The notes beneath the pieces were generated by a model, which saw nothing but the letters and a program-made list of their open reading frames with translations, made no database searches and had not been told where the DNA came from. The translations under genes and the position numbers were made by a program. A DNA stretch of 64,000 nucleotides from Lysinibacillus xylanilyticus. GTDB taxonomy: Bacteria > Bacillota > Bacilli > Bacillales_A > Planococcaceae. The DNA is taken from NCBI RefSeq assembly GCF_001183605.1, contig NZ_LFXJ01000010.1:1-64000 (forward strand), given 5' to 3'. This document shows, one piece after another, positions 40,917 to 48,661 of this stretch. The stretch's first letter is position 1. Each line of letters begins with the position of its first letter.

Positions 40917-41540
40917 TTAAATTAATTTTAACTCTTTTGCTTTAATTGTTGCCGCTATCCTAGAATCTACGTCTAATTTTGATAAAATTTTTGCGATATA
41001 TTTTTCAACAGTTCTTTGTGTCACATCCAGTTCGGCAGCAATTGCCTTATTCGTATATCCTAGTGACATTAGTCTTAATATTTTGATTTCTTTTTCGTTG
41101 ATGCCTCCGATAAAAATATTGTTATCTTGATCCATGAATCTTTTTACATAACTAATAAAATCATTTGGAACGGTCAATTCTTCGTTTAAAGCGGAATAAA
41201 TTACCCTAAGTAGTTGATCCCTGCTGGCCGTTTTATCAACAATACCATCAATTTTATAATTTAATAATAAGTGGTAATAATCTGTAATGTTACATCCTGT
41301 GTAAAGAATAATACGGGCTTCAGGATCTATTTGTTTAATTTCTTCGGCAAGTAGTACACCATTTTTCTGAGGCATATGTATATCTAATAAATAAATATCA
41401 AAAAAGTGATCTTGAACTTTTGGCATTATATCAGTGATGTTAGAAGAAATCTCAATTTCTATTTCATCTATGTCCTTCAACAATGTTCTTGTACCTTCTA
41501 GAACAACGGGATGATCGTCTAATATTAGTAATTTAATCAT
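40917..41540 (-). CDS. NarL/FixJ response regulator, ComA-like, without adjacent kinase
   Basis: The 207-residue protein has a receiver domain (about 1-120: LLILDDHPVVLEGTRTLLKD with the acidic pair, YLLDIHMPQKNG with the phosphoacceptor Asp, IILYTGCNITDYY with Thr, and VDKT with Lys) and a LuxR helix-turn-helix (about 140-207: LRLMSLGYTNKAIAAELDVT, RTVEKYIAKILSKLDVDSR). The wording LDDHPVVLEGTRTLL and YTGxxxxDYY is close to ComA, the quorum regulator of competence and surfactin genes in Bacillus subtilis. No comP-like kinase or comX/comQ is adjacent. The next genes are a secreted protein and a glycosyltransferase. AAGGGGGAAAA precedes the ATG at 41540. Confidence 0.88.
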   Translation of the reverse strand: MIKLLILDDHPVVLEGTRTLLKDIDEIEIEISSNITDIMPKVQDHFFDIYLLDIHMPQKNGVLLAEEIKQIDPEARIILYTGCNITDYYHLLLNYKIDGIVDKTASRDQLLRVIYSALNEELTVPNDFISYVKRFMDQDNNIFIGGINEKEIKILRLMSLGYTNKAIAAELDVTQRTVEKYIAKILSKLDVDSRIAATIKAKELKLI

Positions 41541-41580
41541 AGTATAGTAACTTCTATTTTTCCCCCTTCATAATCTGTGA

Positions 41581-41626
41581 CGCTAATCCCCAAGGAGTCG
41601 CCCAGCCTTCACTCTAATCATCTTAT
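41581..41626. repeat. Dispersed repeat, family B (partial copy)
   Basis: CGCTAATCCCCAAGGAGTCG followed by CCCAGCCTTCACTCTAATC is the reverse complement of the opening of the copies at 32.8 and 52.35 kb. Confidence 0.75.
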
Positions 41627-41750
41627 ATACAAGGCATATGTTTTAACAAATATCATTCGCAACTTTTGGTGATGAGCCATATATTTATATGATTGCATAC
41701 AATTATGGGGAAGGTAAACATTTATTATGGTTCGAATATTTAAGGGGGAT

Positions 41751-41910
41751 GTCGATAAAACGGAAAAGTTGGGTGATAAATATAAAAGTTAGGTGATAAA
41801 TTCAAAAAGTTAGGTGATAAATTCAAAAAGTAATACGATAAGATGGTAAAAATCCTCGATAAATTTTTAAACTTGCATATATTATTACAAAAAAGGAGGG
41901 GACAGATGTT
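41751..41910. repeat. 21-bp repeat array, locus 4 (leader of the glycosyltransferase)
   Basis: Four to five 21-bp units (GTTAGGTGATAAATTCAAAA) are followed by CTCGATAAATTTTTAAACTT, GCATATATTATTAC and the ribosome binding site and ATG of the glycosyltransferase gene. The block duplicates 38476-38635. The units lie in what should be the untranslated leader of that gene. Confidence 0.88.
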
Positions 41911-42979
41911 TACGATTAGTTTATGTATGATTGTCAAAAATGAAGAATGTATTATTGAAAGATGCCTAGATTCCGTTCAACATTTAGTGGATGAAATCAA
42001 TATTATTGATACAGGCTCAACTGATCGTACAAAAGATATCGTCCGAAACTATACCTCTCGAATTTTCGACTTTACCTGGTGTGATGACTTTGCCAAAGCT
42101 CGTAACTTTTCCTTTCAGCAAGCAACGAAAGATTTTATTTTATGGCTCGATGCAGATGATGTGATCACAACGGAACATCAGCAAAAGTTCCTACAACTTA
42201 AACAATCGCTTTTTTATCCTAATGTCGATGCTGTTTCAATGGATTATTATTTAACGCTGGATGCTGATGGCTGTGTAGAATCAAGTGAAAAAAGATTTCG
42301 TCTCGTAAAACGTGAACGTAATTTTCAGTGGTGGGGTGCCGTCCATGAGTATTTAGATATAACAGGCCAGCTCTATCATAGCGATATAGCAGTTACACAT
42401 TTGCCAAGAAAAAGTGATATTCATCGCAATATTAATATTTATGAGCATTTGAAGAAAGAAGGGCACCCATTTTCAGCTAGAGAAACTTTTCAATACGCAA
42501 ATGAGCTAAAGATTCATCAGCGATTTTTAGAAGCAATCAATCATTATAATATTTTCCTAGATTCCACAAAAGGCACCGATGATGAGAATATTCAAGCTTG
42601 CTTAAATTTAGCGGATTGCTACCAACAGCTACACGATGCAAAACAAGCAACACAAGCTATTTTACAATCATTATTATATGATCGACCAAGACCAGAAACA
42701 TGCTGTCGAATCGGTCATTTTTTTATGGAGCAAATGAAAAATAGAGAGGCTATATACTGGTATTCACAAGCATTACAGCAACCTATAGAACAGACAATGG
42801 CTGTTCATAAGCATGCATATTCCACATGGCTTCCGCATTTACAGTTAAGTTTGTTATACAATCGCTTGCGTCTCTTTGAAAATGCATATCAGCATAATGA
42901 AGTAGCAAGAAAATTTAAGCCAAAAGATCAGCGCATACTAGACAACCGAAAACACTTGTTAAGTCAGTTAAAGAAGTAA
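41906..42979 (+). CDS. Family 2 glycosyltransferase with C-terminal TPR region (SunS-like)
   Basis: The 357-residue protein opens with TISLCMIVKNEECIIERCLD, the start of the GT2 fold, followed by INIIDTGSTDRTKDIV, NFSFQQATKDFILWLDADD (the DxD metal site, about residue 80) and FQWWGAVHEYL. Residues from about 200 to the end form helical TPR-like repeats (FQYANELKIHQRFLEAINHY, NREAIYWYSQALQQP). This layout is shared with SunS, which attaches sugar to bacteriocin cysteines, and with many peptide/wall glycosyltransferases. No peptide gene was recognised nearby, so the acceptor is open. I start at the ATG at 41906 with AAGGAGGGG upstream. Confidence 0.87.
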   Translation: MFTISLCMIVKNEECIIERCLDSVQHLVDEINIIDTGSTDRTKDIVRNYTSRIFDFTWCDDFAKARNFSFQQATKDFILWLDADDVITTEHQQKFLQLKQSLFYPNVDAVSMDYYLTLDADGCVESSEKRFRLVKRERNFQWWGAVHEYLDITGQLYHSDIAVTHLPRKSDIHRNINIYEHLKKEGHPFSARETFQYANELKIHQRFLEAINHYNIFLDSTKGTDDENIQACLNLADCYQQLHDAKQATQAILQSLLYDRPRPETCCRIGHFFMEQMKNREAIYWYSQALQQPIEQTMAVHKHAYSTWLPHLQLSLLYNRLRLFENAYQHNEVARKFKPKDQRILDNRKHLLSQLKK

Positions 42980-42984
42980 GATCG

Positions 42985-43101
42985 TCATGGGAAGGGAACA
43001 TCAATAAAATTTATATATATACCGTAACCAATTAACACCGATACAAAAACAATAATTGTCATACAAATCACATTCCGTGGTCTGAAAGTTCGAGCATCCA
43101 T
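42985..43101 (-). CDS. Small single-pass membrane protein (38 aa)
   Basis: On the minus strand AAAGGGG lies eight bases before an ATG at 43101 that opens a 38-codon frame. The product has a short basic N-terminus (MDARTFRPRN), one hydrophobic segment (VICMTIIVFVSVLIGYGIYI) and a short tail ending DVPFP. The positive-inside pattern, the ideal binding site and the full membrane segment favour a real small protein. Two other ATGs just upstream are in frames that give no sensible product. It ends six bases from the glycosyltransferase's stop codon, in convergent orientation. Confidence 0.6.
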   Translation of the reverse strand: MDARTFRPRNVICMTIIVFVSVLIGYGIYINFIDVPFP

Positions 43102-43206
43102 TCATTCATCCCCTTTCTAATTTGTGTACATTCTGTTAACTCAACATATGTTTTGAGAGTTTGAGTATGCAGTGCATCGTAAACATTTTTTGAAACATAG
43201 AAAAGA

Positions 43207-43242
43207 AGAGCAAATTCACGCTAATTGTGAATTTGCTCTTTA
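43207..43242. terminator. Stem-loop with terminator character
   Basis: GAGCAAATTCAC pairs perfectly with GTGAATTTGCTC around GCTAATT. On the minus strand it is followed by TTCTTTT. It stands between the small membrane gene and the repeat array at 43.26 kb. Confidence 0.65.
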
Positions 43243-43255
43243 CATTAATTGTCTG

Positions 43256-43786
43256 CCTGAACAGATCTATGGGGAACGTGATCAATTTTCCAGGCTACCT
43301 CAACAGATTTCATGCGTACCCGATCAATTGTCTAAGCTACCTGATCAGAACTCATGCGTACGTGATCAATTTTCCAGGCCACCTCAACAGATTTCATGCG
43401 TACCCGATCAATTGTCTAAGCTACCTGATCAGAACTCATGCGTACGTGATCAATTTTCCAGGCAACCTGATCAGATCTCATGCGTACCTGATCAATTTTC
43501 TAAGCAACCTGATCAGATCTCATGCGTACGTGATCAATTTTCCAGGCAACCTGATCAGATCTCATGCGTACCTGATCAATTTTCTAAGCAACCTGATCAG
43601 ATCTCATGCGTACGTGATCAATTTTCCAGGCAACCTGATCAGGTACGCATGAAATCTGATCAATTTTCCAGGCAACCTGATCAGATTTCATGCGTACCTG
43701 ATCAATTTTTCAGGCTACCCGATCAATTCTCTGAGGTACCCGATCAGTTTTCATTACTACCTAATCATTTCTCTGGCAATGACTAA
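43256..43786. repeat. 21-bp tandem repeat array, locus 5, with 84-bp higher-order units
   Basis: About 25 units of 21 bp, typically starting CTACCTGATCAATTTTCC, most carrying a TGATCA palindrome. Four different units form an 84-base super-unit: CGTGATCAATTTTCCAGG recurs at 43277, 43361, 43445, 43529 and 43613, exactly 84 bases apart. Super-units 1 and 2 are nearly identical to each other, and so are 3 and 4. One plus-strand frame is open throughout (QPDQISC/VPDQFSR heptads) but has no ribosome binding site. Confidence 0.92.
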
Positions 43787-43876
43787 TATGAAGACTAAGT
43801 AGAAGGCTCTAAATAATTTCTGTCCCGAACTTATGGTATATTAGACAGTACATAGTTAGTAAAGGAGTACGAATAT

Positions 43877-46069
43877 ATGGTTAAAAGTGTAGTTATTGCT
43901 GAAAAACCTTCAGTTGCACGTGATATAGCAAATGTCTTGAAATGTAATAAAAAGGGGAATGGATTTTTAGAAGGTGATAAATATATAGTTACTTGGGCAT
44001 TAGGTCATTTAGTGACATTAGCCGATCCAGAAGCCTACGATAATAAATATAAAACATGGAATTTAGAAGACCTTCCGATGTTGCCTGAACGAATGAAGCT
44101 AGTCGTTATGAAGCAAACAGGTAAGCAATATAATGCAGTCAAATCACAGTTAACTCGTAATGATGTAAACGAAATCATTGTGGCTACTGATGCTGGGCGT
44201 GAAGGGGAATTAGTTGCTCGATGGATTATTGACAAAGCAAATGTGAAAAAGCCAATTAAACGTTTATGGATTTCATCTGTTACAGATAAAGCGATTAAAG
44301 AAGGATTTGCTAATTTAAAACCGGGTAAAAACTACGATAATTTATATGCTGCTGCTGTTGCTCGTTCTGAAGCGGATTGGTATATCGGATTAAACGCGAC
44401 ACGAGCATTAACGACAAGATTTAATGCACAGCTGAACTGTGGCCGTGTTCAAACTCCAACTGTTGCGATCATTGCTGCACGCGAAGATGAAATTAAAAAC
44501 TTCAAACCACAAACGTACTACGGTATTGAAGCACAAACAGATTCATTAAAGCTTACATGGCAAGATGCAAATGGTAATTCACGTAGCTTCAATAAAGAAA
44601 AAGTCGACGTTATTGTCAAAGCATTAGGCAATCAAGATGCAAAGATTGCTTCAATTGACCGCAAGCCTAAAAAATCATTTGCCCCAGGTCTTTATGATTT
44701 AACAGAATTACAGCGAGATGCCAATAAATTATTTGGTTATTCTGCAAAAGAAACATTAAATATTATGCAAAAGCTATATGAATCTCATAAAGTGCTGACG
44801 TACCCTCGTACAGATTCTCGCTACTTATCATCTGATATTGTCGGCACATTACCTGAGCGTCTAAAAGCATGTGGTATCGGTGAATATCGTACATTGACGA
44901 ATAAAATTTTAACAAAGCCGATTAAAGCGAATAAATCATTTGTAGATGACAGTAAAGTATCTGATCACCATGCCATCATTCCAACTGAGGGCTATGTGAA
45001 CTTTTCTGCATTCAATGATAAAGAGCGTAAAATATATGATTTAGTAGTAAAACGATTTTTAGCTGTATTATTCCCAGCACAAGAATACGAGCAATTAACA
45101 GTACAAGCTCAAATCGGTAATGAGAAATTTATCGCCAAAGGGAAAACAGTCACTATTGCTGGCTGGAAAGAAGTATATCAAAATCGTTTTGATGATGAAG
45201 AATCAACAGATGATGTCAAAGAGCAACTGCTTCCTCGTTTAGAACAAGGACAAGTGTTAAAAACAAAGCTCATTGCCCAAACGTCTGGTCAAACAAAGCC
45301 ACCAGCACGTTTTACAGAGGCGACATTACTATCAGCAATGGAAAATCCTACGAAGTATATGGAAACGAACGACAAGAAGCTTGTTGATACGTTGAAATCA
45401 ACAGGTGGGTTAGGGACCGTTGCAACACGAGCGGATATTATTGAAAAGATCTTTAATTCATTCTTAATCGAAAAACGAGGCGGCAAAGAAATTTACATTA
45501 CATCTAAAGGTCGTCAATTACTTGATTTAGTGCCTGAAGAATTACGTTCTCCTGCAACAACAGCTGAGTGGGAGCAAAAACTTGAGCTAATTTCAAAAGG
45601 TAAGTTGAAAAAAGACGCGTTCATCAATGAAATGAAACAGCACACTCAAGAAATAGTCGCTGAAATTAAAGCAAATGATAAAAAATATAAGCATGACAAT
45701 ATCTCAACAAAATCATGTCCTGATTGCGGCAAGCCAATGCTTGAAGTCAACGGTAAAAAAGGTAAAATGCTTGTCTGCCAAGACCGTGATTGTGGACATC
45801 GTAAAAACGTATCACGCGTCACAAACGCGCGTTGCCCACAATGTAAGAAAAAGCTAGAACTTCGTGGTGAAGGTGATGGCCAAATCTTCGTATGTAAATG
45901 TGGCTATCGTGAGAAGTTATCTGCATTTGAAGCCCGTCGTAAAAAAGAAGGCGGTGGCAAAGTAGATAAGCGTAGTGTACAAAAATACATGAAACAGCAA
46001 GAAAAAGAAGCTGAACCTTTGAATAATGCTTTTGCAGATTTGTTAAAAGGGATGAAATTTGATAAATAA
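43877..46069 (+). CDS. topB: DNA topoisomerase III
   Basis: This 730-residue type IA topoisomerase relaxes negative supercoils and resolves replication intermediates. The TOPRIM domain starts VVIAEKPSVARDIANVLKC and holds the acidic motif IVATDAGREGELVARWI (about 94-110). The catalytic tyrosine lies in VLTYPRTDSRYLSSD (about 308-322). The C-terminus carries two zinc-ribbon-like units, CPDCGKPMLEVNGKKGKMLV with CQDRDCG, and CPQCKKKLELRGEGDGQIFV with CKCG. Length and order are standard for Bacillus TopB. AAAGGAGTACG precedes the ATG. It is monocistronic with a terminator. A 21-bp repeat array ends 90 bases upstream. Confidence 0.97.
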   Translation: MVKSVVIAEKPSVARDIANVLKCNKKGNGFLEGDKYIVTWALGHLVTLADPEAYDNKYKTWNLEDLPMLPERMKLVVMKQTGKQYNAVKSQLTRNDVNEIIVATDAGREGELVARWIIDKANVKKPIKRLWISSVTDKAIKEGFANLKPGKNYDNLYAAAVARSEADWYIGLNATRALTTRFNAQLNCGRVQTPTVAIIAAREDEIKNFKPQTYYGIEAQTDSLKLTWQDANGNSRSFNKEKVDVIVKALGNQDAKIASIDRKPKKSFAPGLYDLTELQRDANKLFGYSAKETLNIMQKLYESHKVLTYPRTDSRYLSSDIVGTLPERLKACGIGEYRTLTNKILTKPIKANKSFVDDSKVSDHHAIIPTEGYVNFSAFNDKERKIYDLVVKRFLAVLFPAQEYEQLTVQAQIGNEKFIAKGKTVTIAGWKEVYQNRFDDEESTDDVKEQLLPRLEQGQVLKTKLIAQTSGQTKPPARFTEATLLSAMENPTKYMETNDKKLVDTLKSTGGLGTVATRADIIEKIFNSFLIEKRGGKEIYITSKGRQLLDLVPEELRSPATTAEWEQKLELISKGKLKKDAFINEMKQHTQEIVAEIKANDKKYKHDNISTKSCPDCGKPMLEVNGKKGKMLVCQDRDCGHRKNVSRVTNARCPQCKKKLELRGEGDGQIFVCKCGYREKLSAFEARRKKEGGGKVDKRSVQKYMKQQEKEAEPLNNAFADLLKGMKFDK

Positions 46070-46132
46070 AGATCAATTAAAAGTAGATTTTTAAAATAAA
46101 ATTATGATGTTTAAAACAGTCGGGATGTTTTT

Positions 46133-46164
46133 AGCTCTGGATCAATGATCTGGAGCTTTTTTTA
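46133..46164 (+). terminator. Terminator after topB
   Basis: AGCTCTGGATC pairs imperfectly with GATCTGGAGCT around AAT and is followed by seven T. Confidence 0.8.
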
Positions 46165-46255
46165 TTTAACTAACGGCGCAGTAATAAGGGAATTGGGAAA
46201 GTTAAGAATCAAACTTAACAGCTACAATTACGCCAAGGCGAAATCGATAATGAAA
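46165..46255. repeat. Short family D and family A end pieces after topB
   Basis: TTTAACTAACGGCGCAGTAA at about 46166 matches the family D elements at 15.5-16.1 kb. GCTACAATTACGCCAAGGCG at 46220 matches family A ends seen at 1093 and 57893. No gene is present. Confidence 0.6.
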
Positions 46256-46293
46256 TGCACAAATGTTATTTTGATAACATTTGTGCATTTTTT
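46256..46293 (+). terminator. Terminator-like hairpin downstream of topB region
   Basis: TGCACAAATGTTAT pairs perfectly with ATAACATTTGTGCA around TTTG and is followed by six T. No gene lies between it and the topB terminator. Confidence 0.85.
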
Positions 46294-46423
46294 AGGTTGT
46301 ACAAGAAAAACGAAGCGTCATTCTGTGGTATCGAGCGATTCGACCCATGAACTGAACGGAAAAGGTAGCTCATCTCCCAAAGTTTGGGATGACATTTTTT
46401 TATACGTGTATCATGTGAATAAG

Positions 46424-46492
46424 TAGATTGGAGTGAAGACTGGACGCCCCCAGGAAAACGCTCATTGGAACGGAAATAGACACCACGTTTAT
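46424..46492. repeat. Dispersed repeat, family B (short copy)
   Basis: GATTGGAGTGAAGACTGGAC, GCCCCCAGGAAAACGCTCAT and TGGAACGGAAATAGACACCA give the left and right ends of family B without the middle found at 32.8 and 52.4 kb. Confidence 0.78.
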
Positions 46493-46627
46493 GATAATTT
46501 ATTTTTCATATATAAACAGAAATTTCAGAAAATATATTGAATTGCGAAAATAATTATGCTACTGTATGTAACATGGAAATGAAGTTTAAGCTTCAAAAAA
46601 ACAAAATAAGAAGGATGTACTTCTTTA

Positions 46628-47494
46628 ATGGATAATCAAACAATTCAACAAGTCATTCAACATAACTATCAGGAGCTTTCAAAGAGTCAGCAAAAGGTAG
46701 CGATCTTCATCCTCAAAAATTTGCAGACTGTCGGCGTTCATTCAGCTGCATATGTGGGGGAGAAGGCAGGGGTAAGTGAAACGACGGTTATCCGCTTTTG
46801 CTACGCTATAGGATTATCAGGTTATGCTGAACTGCAGCGGGAGATTACGATGCAGCTATTCAATGAAGGTAATGCTAGTAGCTTGCACAATTATTTGCAA
46901 TCAAAGCAGGTACTTTTTGAGACACCACGTTTTTATGAAAAGACGATGGAAAAGGATGCATCGAGTATTTTAAACATTGCTAAGAACATTAATGAGGAAG
47001 ATTTTAATCGTGCGTCACTACTGCTGCATACGAAGAAAAAAATCTATATTGTTGGGAATGGGTCTTCCCATTTAGCGGCGCAATGGTTGTATTTTACGTT
47101 AAATATGCTACGTCCTAACGTAGTGCTTTTAGATTTTGAAACTAGTGAAATCATTAGAGCTTTACAAGAAATTGATGAGGATAGTGTGGTCATTATTTTA
47201 TCGTTCCATCGTTATTTTAAAGAACCGATACAATTTGCAGCTGAAATTCAAGAAAAAAATTGCGAGATTATCGGTATTACAGATTCTAAAATTGCACCTA
47301 TCACGCAATATGCGACGATTACCTTTGTGAATGAACAACAGGAAATGTCTACGATTGACGCAATGCCAGCACTAATTTCATTTTTAAATACACTAATTGC
47401 AGGTATGACTGCACAAGATCACGACTATTATGAAAATCAACGCGTAAAATATGATGATTTCCAAAATAGCTTTTTAGCAAATCGATGGAGTTGA
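46628..47494 (+). CDS. MurR/RpiR family regulator with SIS domain
   Basis: This 288-residue regulator has an N-terminal HTH_6 domain (about 1-80: LSKSQQKVAIFILKNLQTVG, AAYVGEKAGVSETTVIRFCY) and a SIS domain (about 120-260: KKIYIVGNGSSHLAAQWLYF, VVIILSFHRYFKEPIQFAAE, EIIGITDSKIAPITQYATIT). SIS domains normally bind phosphosugars, but here the following genes form an N-acyl amino acid pathway. It is probably the controller of that operon: the next gene begins six bases after its stop codon. The binding site AGAAGGATG is 12 bases before the ATG. Confidence 0.92.
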   Translation: MDNQTIQQVIQHNYQELSKSQQKVAIFILKNLQTVGVHSAAYVGEKAGVSETTVIRFCYAIGLSGYAELQREITMQLFNEGNASSLHNYLQSKQVLFETPRFYEKTMEKDASSILNIAKNINEEDFNRASLLLHTKKKIYIVGNGSSHLAAQWLYFTLNMLRPNVVLLDFETSEIIRALQEIDEDSVVIILSFHRYFKEPIQFAAEIQEKNCEIIGITDSKIAPITQYATITFVNEQQEMSTIDAMPALISFLNTLIAGMTAQDHDYYENQRVKYDDFQNSFLANRWS

Positions 47495-47499
47495 ATACA

Positions 47500-48615
47500 A
47501 TGAATCAAGTTTTACAAAACTTACAGCCTAGATTGGCTGATATTTTTACACATTTACATGAGCATCCGGAAATTAGCTGGCAGGAAAAGAAGACAACGCA
47601 ATACATCGCCAATCTATTGAAGGAGGCACAAATGGAGCCTCAGTTGTTCGAGGATATGACGGGACTGTATGTAGATATTGGGGAAGGAATACCAAGAGTC
47701 GGATTTCGTACGGATATTGATGCACTATGGCAAGAAGTTGATGGCAAATTTCAAGCTAATCATTCTTGCGGTCATGATGGTCATATGACGATGGCTATTG
47801 GGACGGCACTAGTGTTAAAGGATATGGTGCATTTACTCCCCGGGGCAGTACGTATTCTTTTTCAGCCTGCTGAAGAAAAGGCACAGGGCGCTCGCGCATT
47901 CGTTGAGAAGGGGCTTATTGATAATCTAGAATACTTATTTGGTGTCCATGTTCGTCCGTTAAAAGAATTACAGGATGGAACGTATGCCCCAGCATTGTAC
48001 CACGGTGCTGCAAAGCTTTTTACTGGGACAATTCTTGGGGAAGAAGCACATGGTGCACGACCTGAACTCGGCATTAATGCAATTGAGGTAGGGGCAGCGA
48101 TTGTCGAAGGTTTACAAAAAATTTGGACAGATCCTAATGTCTCTGCATCAGTCAAAATGACGCAATTTAATGCAGGAGGAACCTCTACGAATATTATTCC
48201 GGGGAAAGCAACATTTAGTATTGATGCACGAGCACAAACAAATGAAGTAATGCAATCTCTCACAGAAGGTCTTGAACGTGTCAAGGCATCGGTAGAAGCG
48301 ATGTACGGTGCGAAAATTTCATTGCAAGTTGATGCACATATTGTTGCAGCATTAGTGAATGATGAGGCATTACAACATATGAATTCAGCTATTGTTGATG
48401 TAGTTGGCGAAAAAGCATGCGCTTCACCAGTCGTCACTCCTGGAGGAGAAGATTTTCATTTTTATACGTATGAGCGTCCGAACCTTAAAGCAACAATGCT
48501 TGGCTTAGGTTGTGGTGTAACGCCAGGATTACATCATCCGAAAATGACGTTTAATCGAGAGCGGCTTTTTACCGGTGTGAACATTATTACGAGAGCTATT
48601 TTAAGAGCTTTATAG
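47500..48615 (+). CDS. M20 family amidohydrolase, probable N-succinyl-L-amino acid desuccinylase
   Basis: The 371-residue M20D-type hydrolase shows HLHEHPEISWQEKKTTQYIA (about 19-38), VGFRTDIDALWQEVDG (about 66-81), NHSCGHDGHMTMAIGTA (about 87-103, metal ligands Cys and His), LFQPAEEKAQGARAFVEKG (about 121-139, catalytic Glu pair) and the C-terminal TPGGEDFHFYTYERP. The GNAT and racemase genes after it make a desuccinylase role likely: in the pathway known from Geobacillus this enzyme frees the L-amino acid from its N-succinyl form. I start at the ATG at 47500, nine bases after TGGAG; an ATG at 47485 overlaps the regulator gene without a binding site. Confidence 0.87.
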   Translation: MNQVLQNLQPRLADIFTHLHEHPEISWQEKKTTQYIANLLKEAQMEPQLFEDMTGLYVDIGEGIPRVGFRTDIDALWQEVDGKFQANHSCGHDGHMTMAIGTALVLKDMVHLLPGAVRILFQPAEEKAQGARAFVEKGLIDNLEYLFGVHVRPLKELQDGTYAPALYHGAAKLFTGTILGEEAHGARPELGINAIEVGAAIVEGLQKIWTDPNVSASVKMTQFNAGGTSTNIIPGKATFSIDARAQTNEVMQSLTEGLERVKASVEAMYGAKISLQVDAHIVAALVNDEALQHMNSAIVDVVGEKACASPVVTPGGEDFHFYTYERPNLKATMLGLGCGVTPGLHHPKMTFNRERLFTGVNIITRAILRAL

Positions 48616-48661
48616 ACTCTAGTCGTTATTACGGGATAAAGAATAGAAAGGAGTGAAAGTA

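Noticed and set aside
43172..43786. Plus-strand frame of 204 codons with PDQFSR/PDQISC heptads
   Set aside because: The start has no binding site, the frame exists only through the 84/21-bp repeats, and the alternative frame is open for 140 codons too.
43256..43786. CRISPR array
   Set aside because: The units are contiguous with no unique spacers, and no cas gene is present in the window.
46145..46426. 93-codon plus-strand frame after topB
   Set aside because: It runs through the topB terminator, a second terminator and repeat pieces, lacks a binding site and gives no sensible protein.
47862..48437. 191-codon minus-strand frame inside the M20 hydrolase gene
   Set aside because: Antisense shadow; the Cys/Ser/Pro-rich product has no recognisable fold and the plus-strand gene has complete catalytic motifs.
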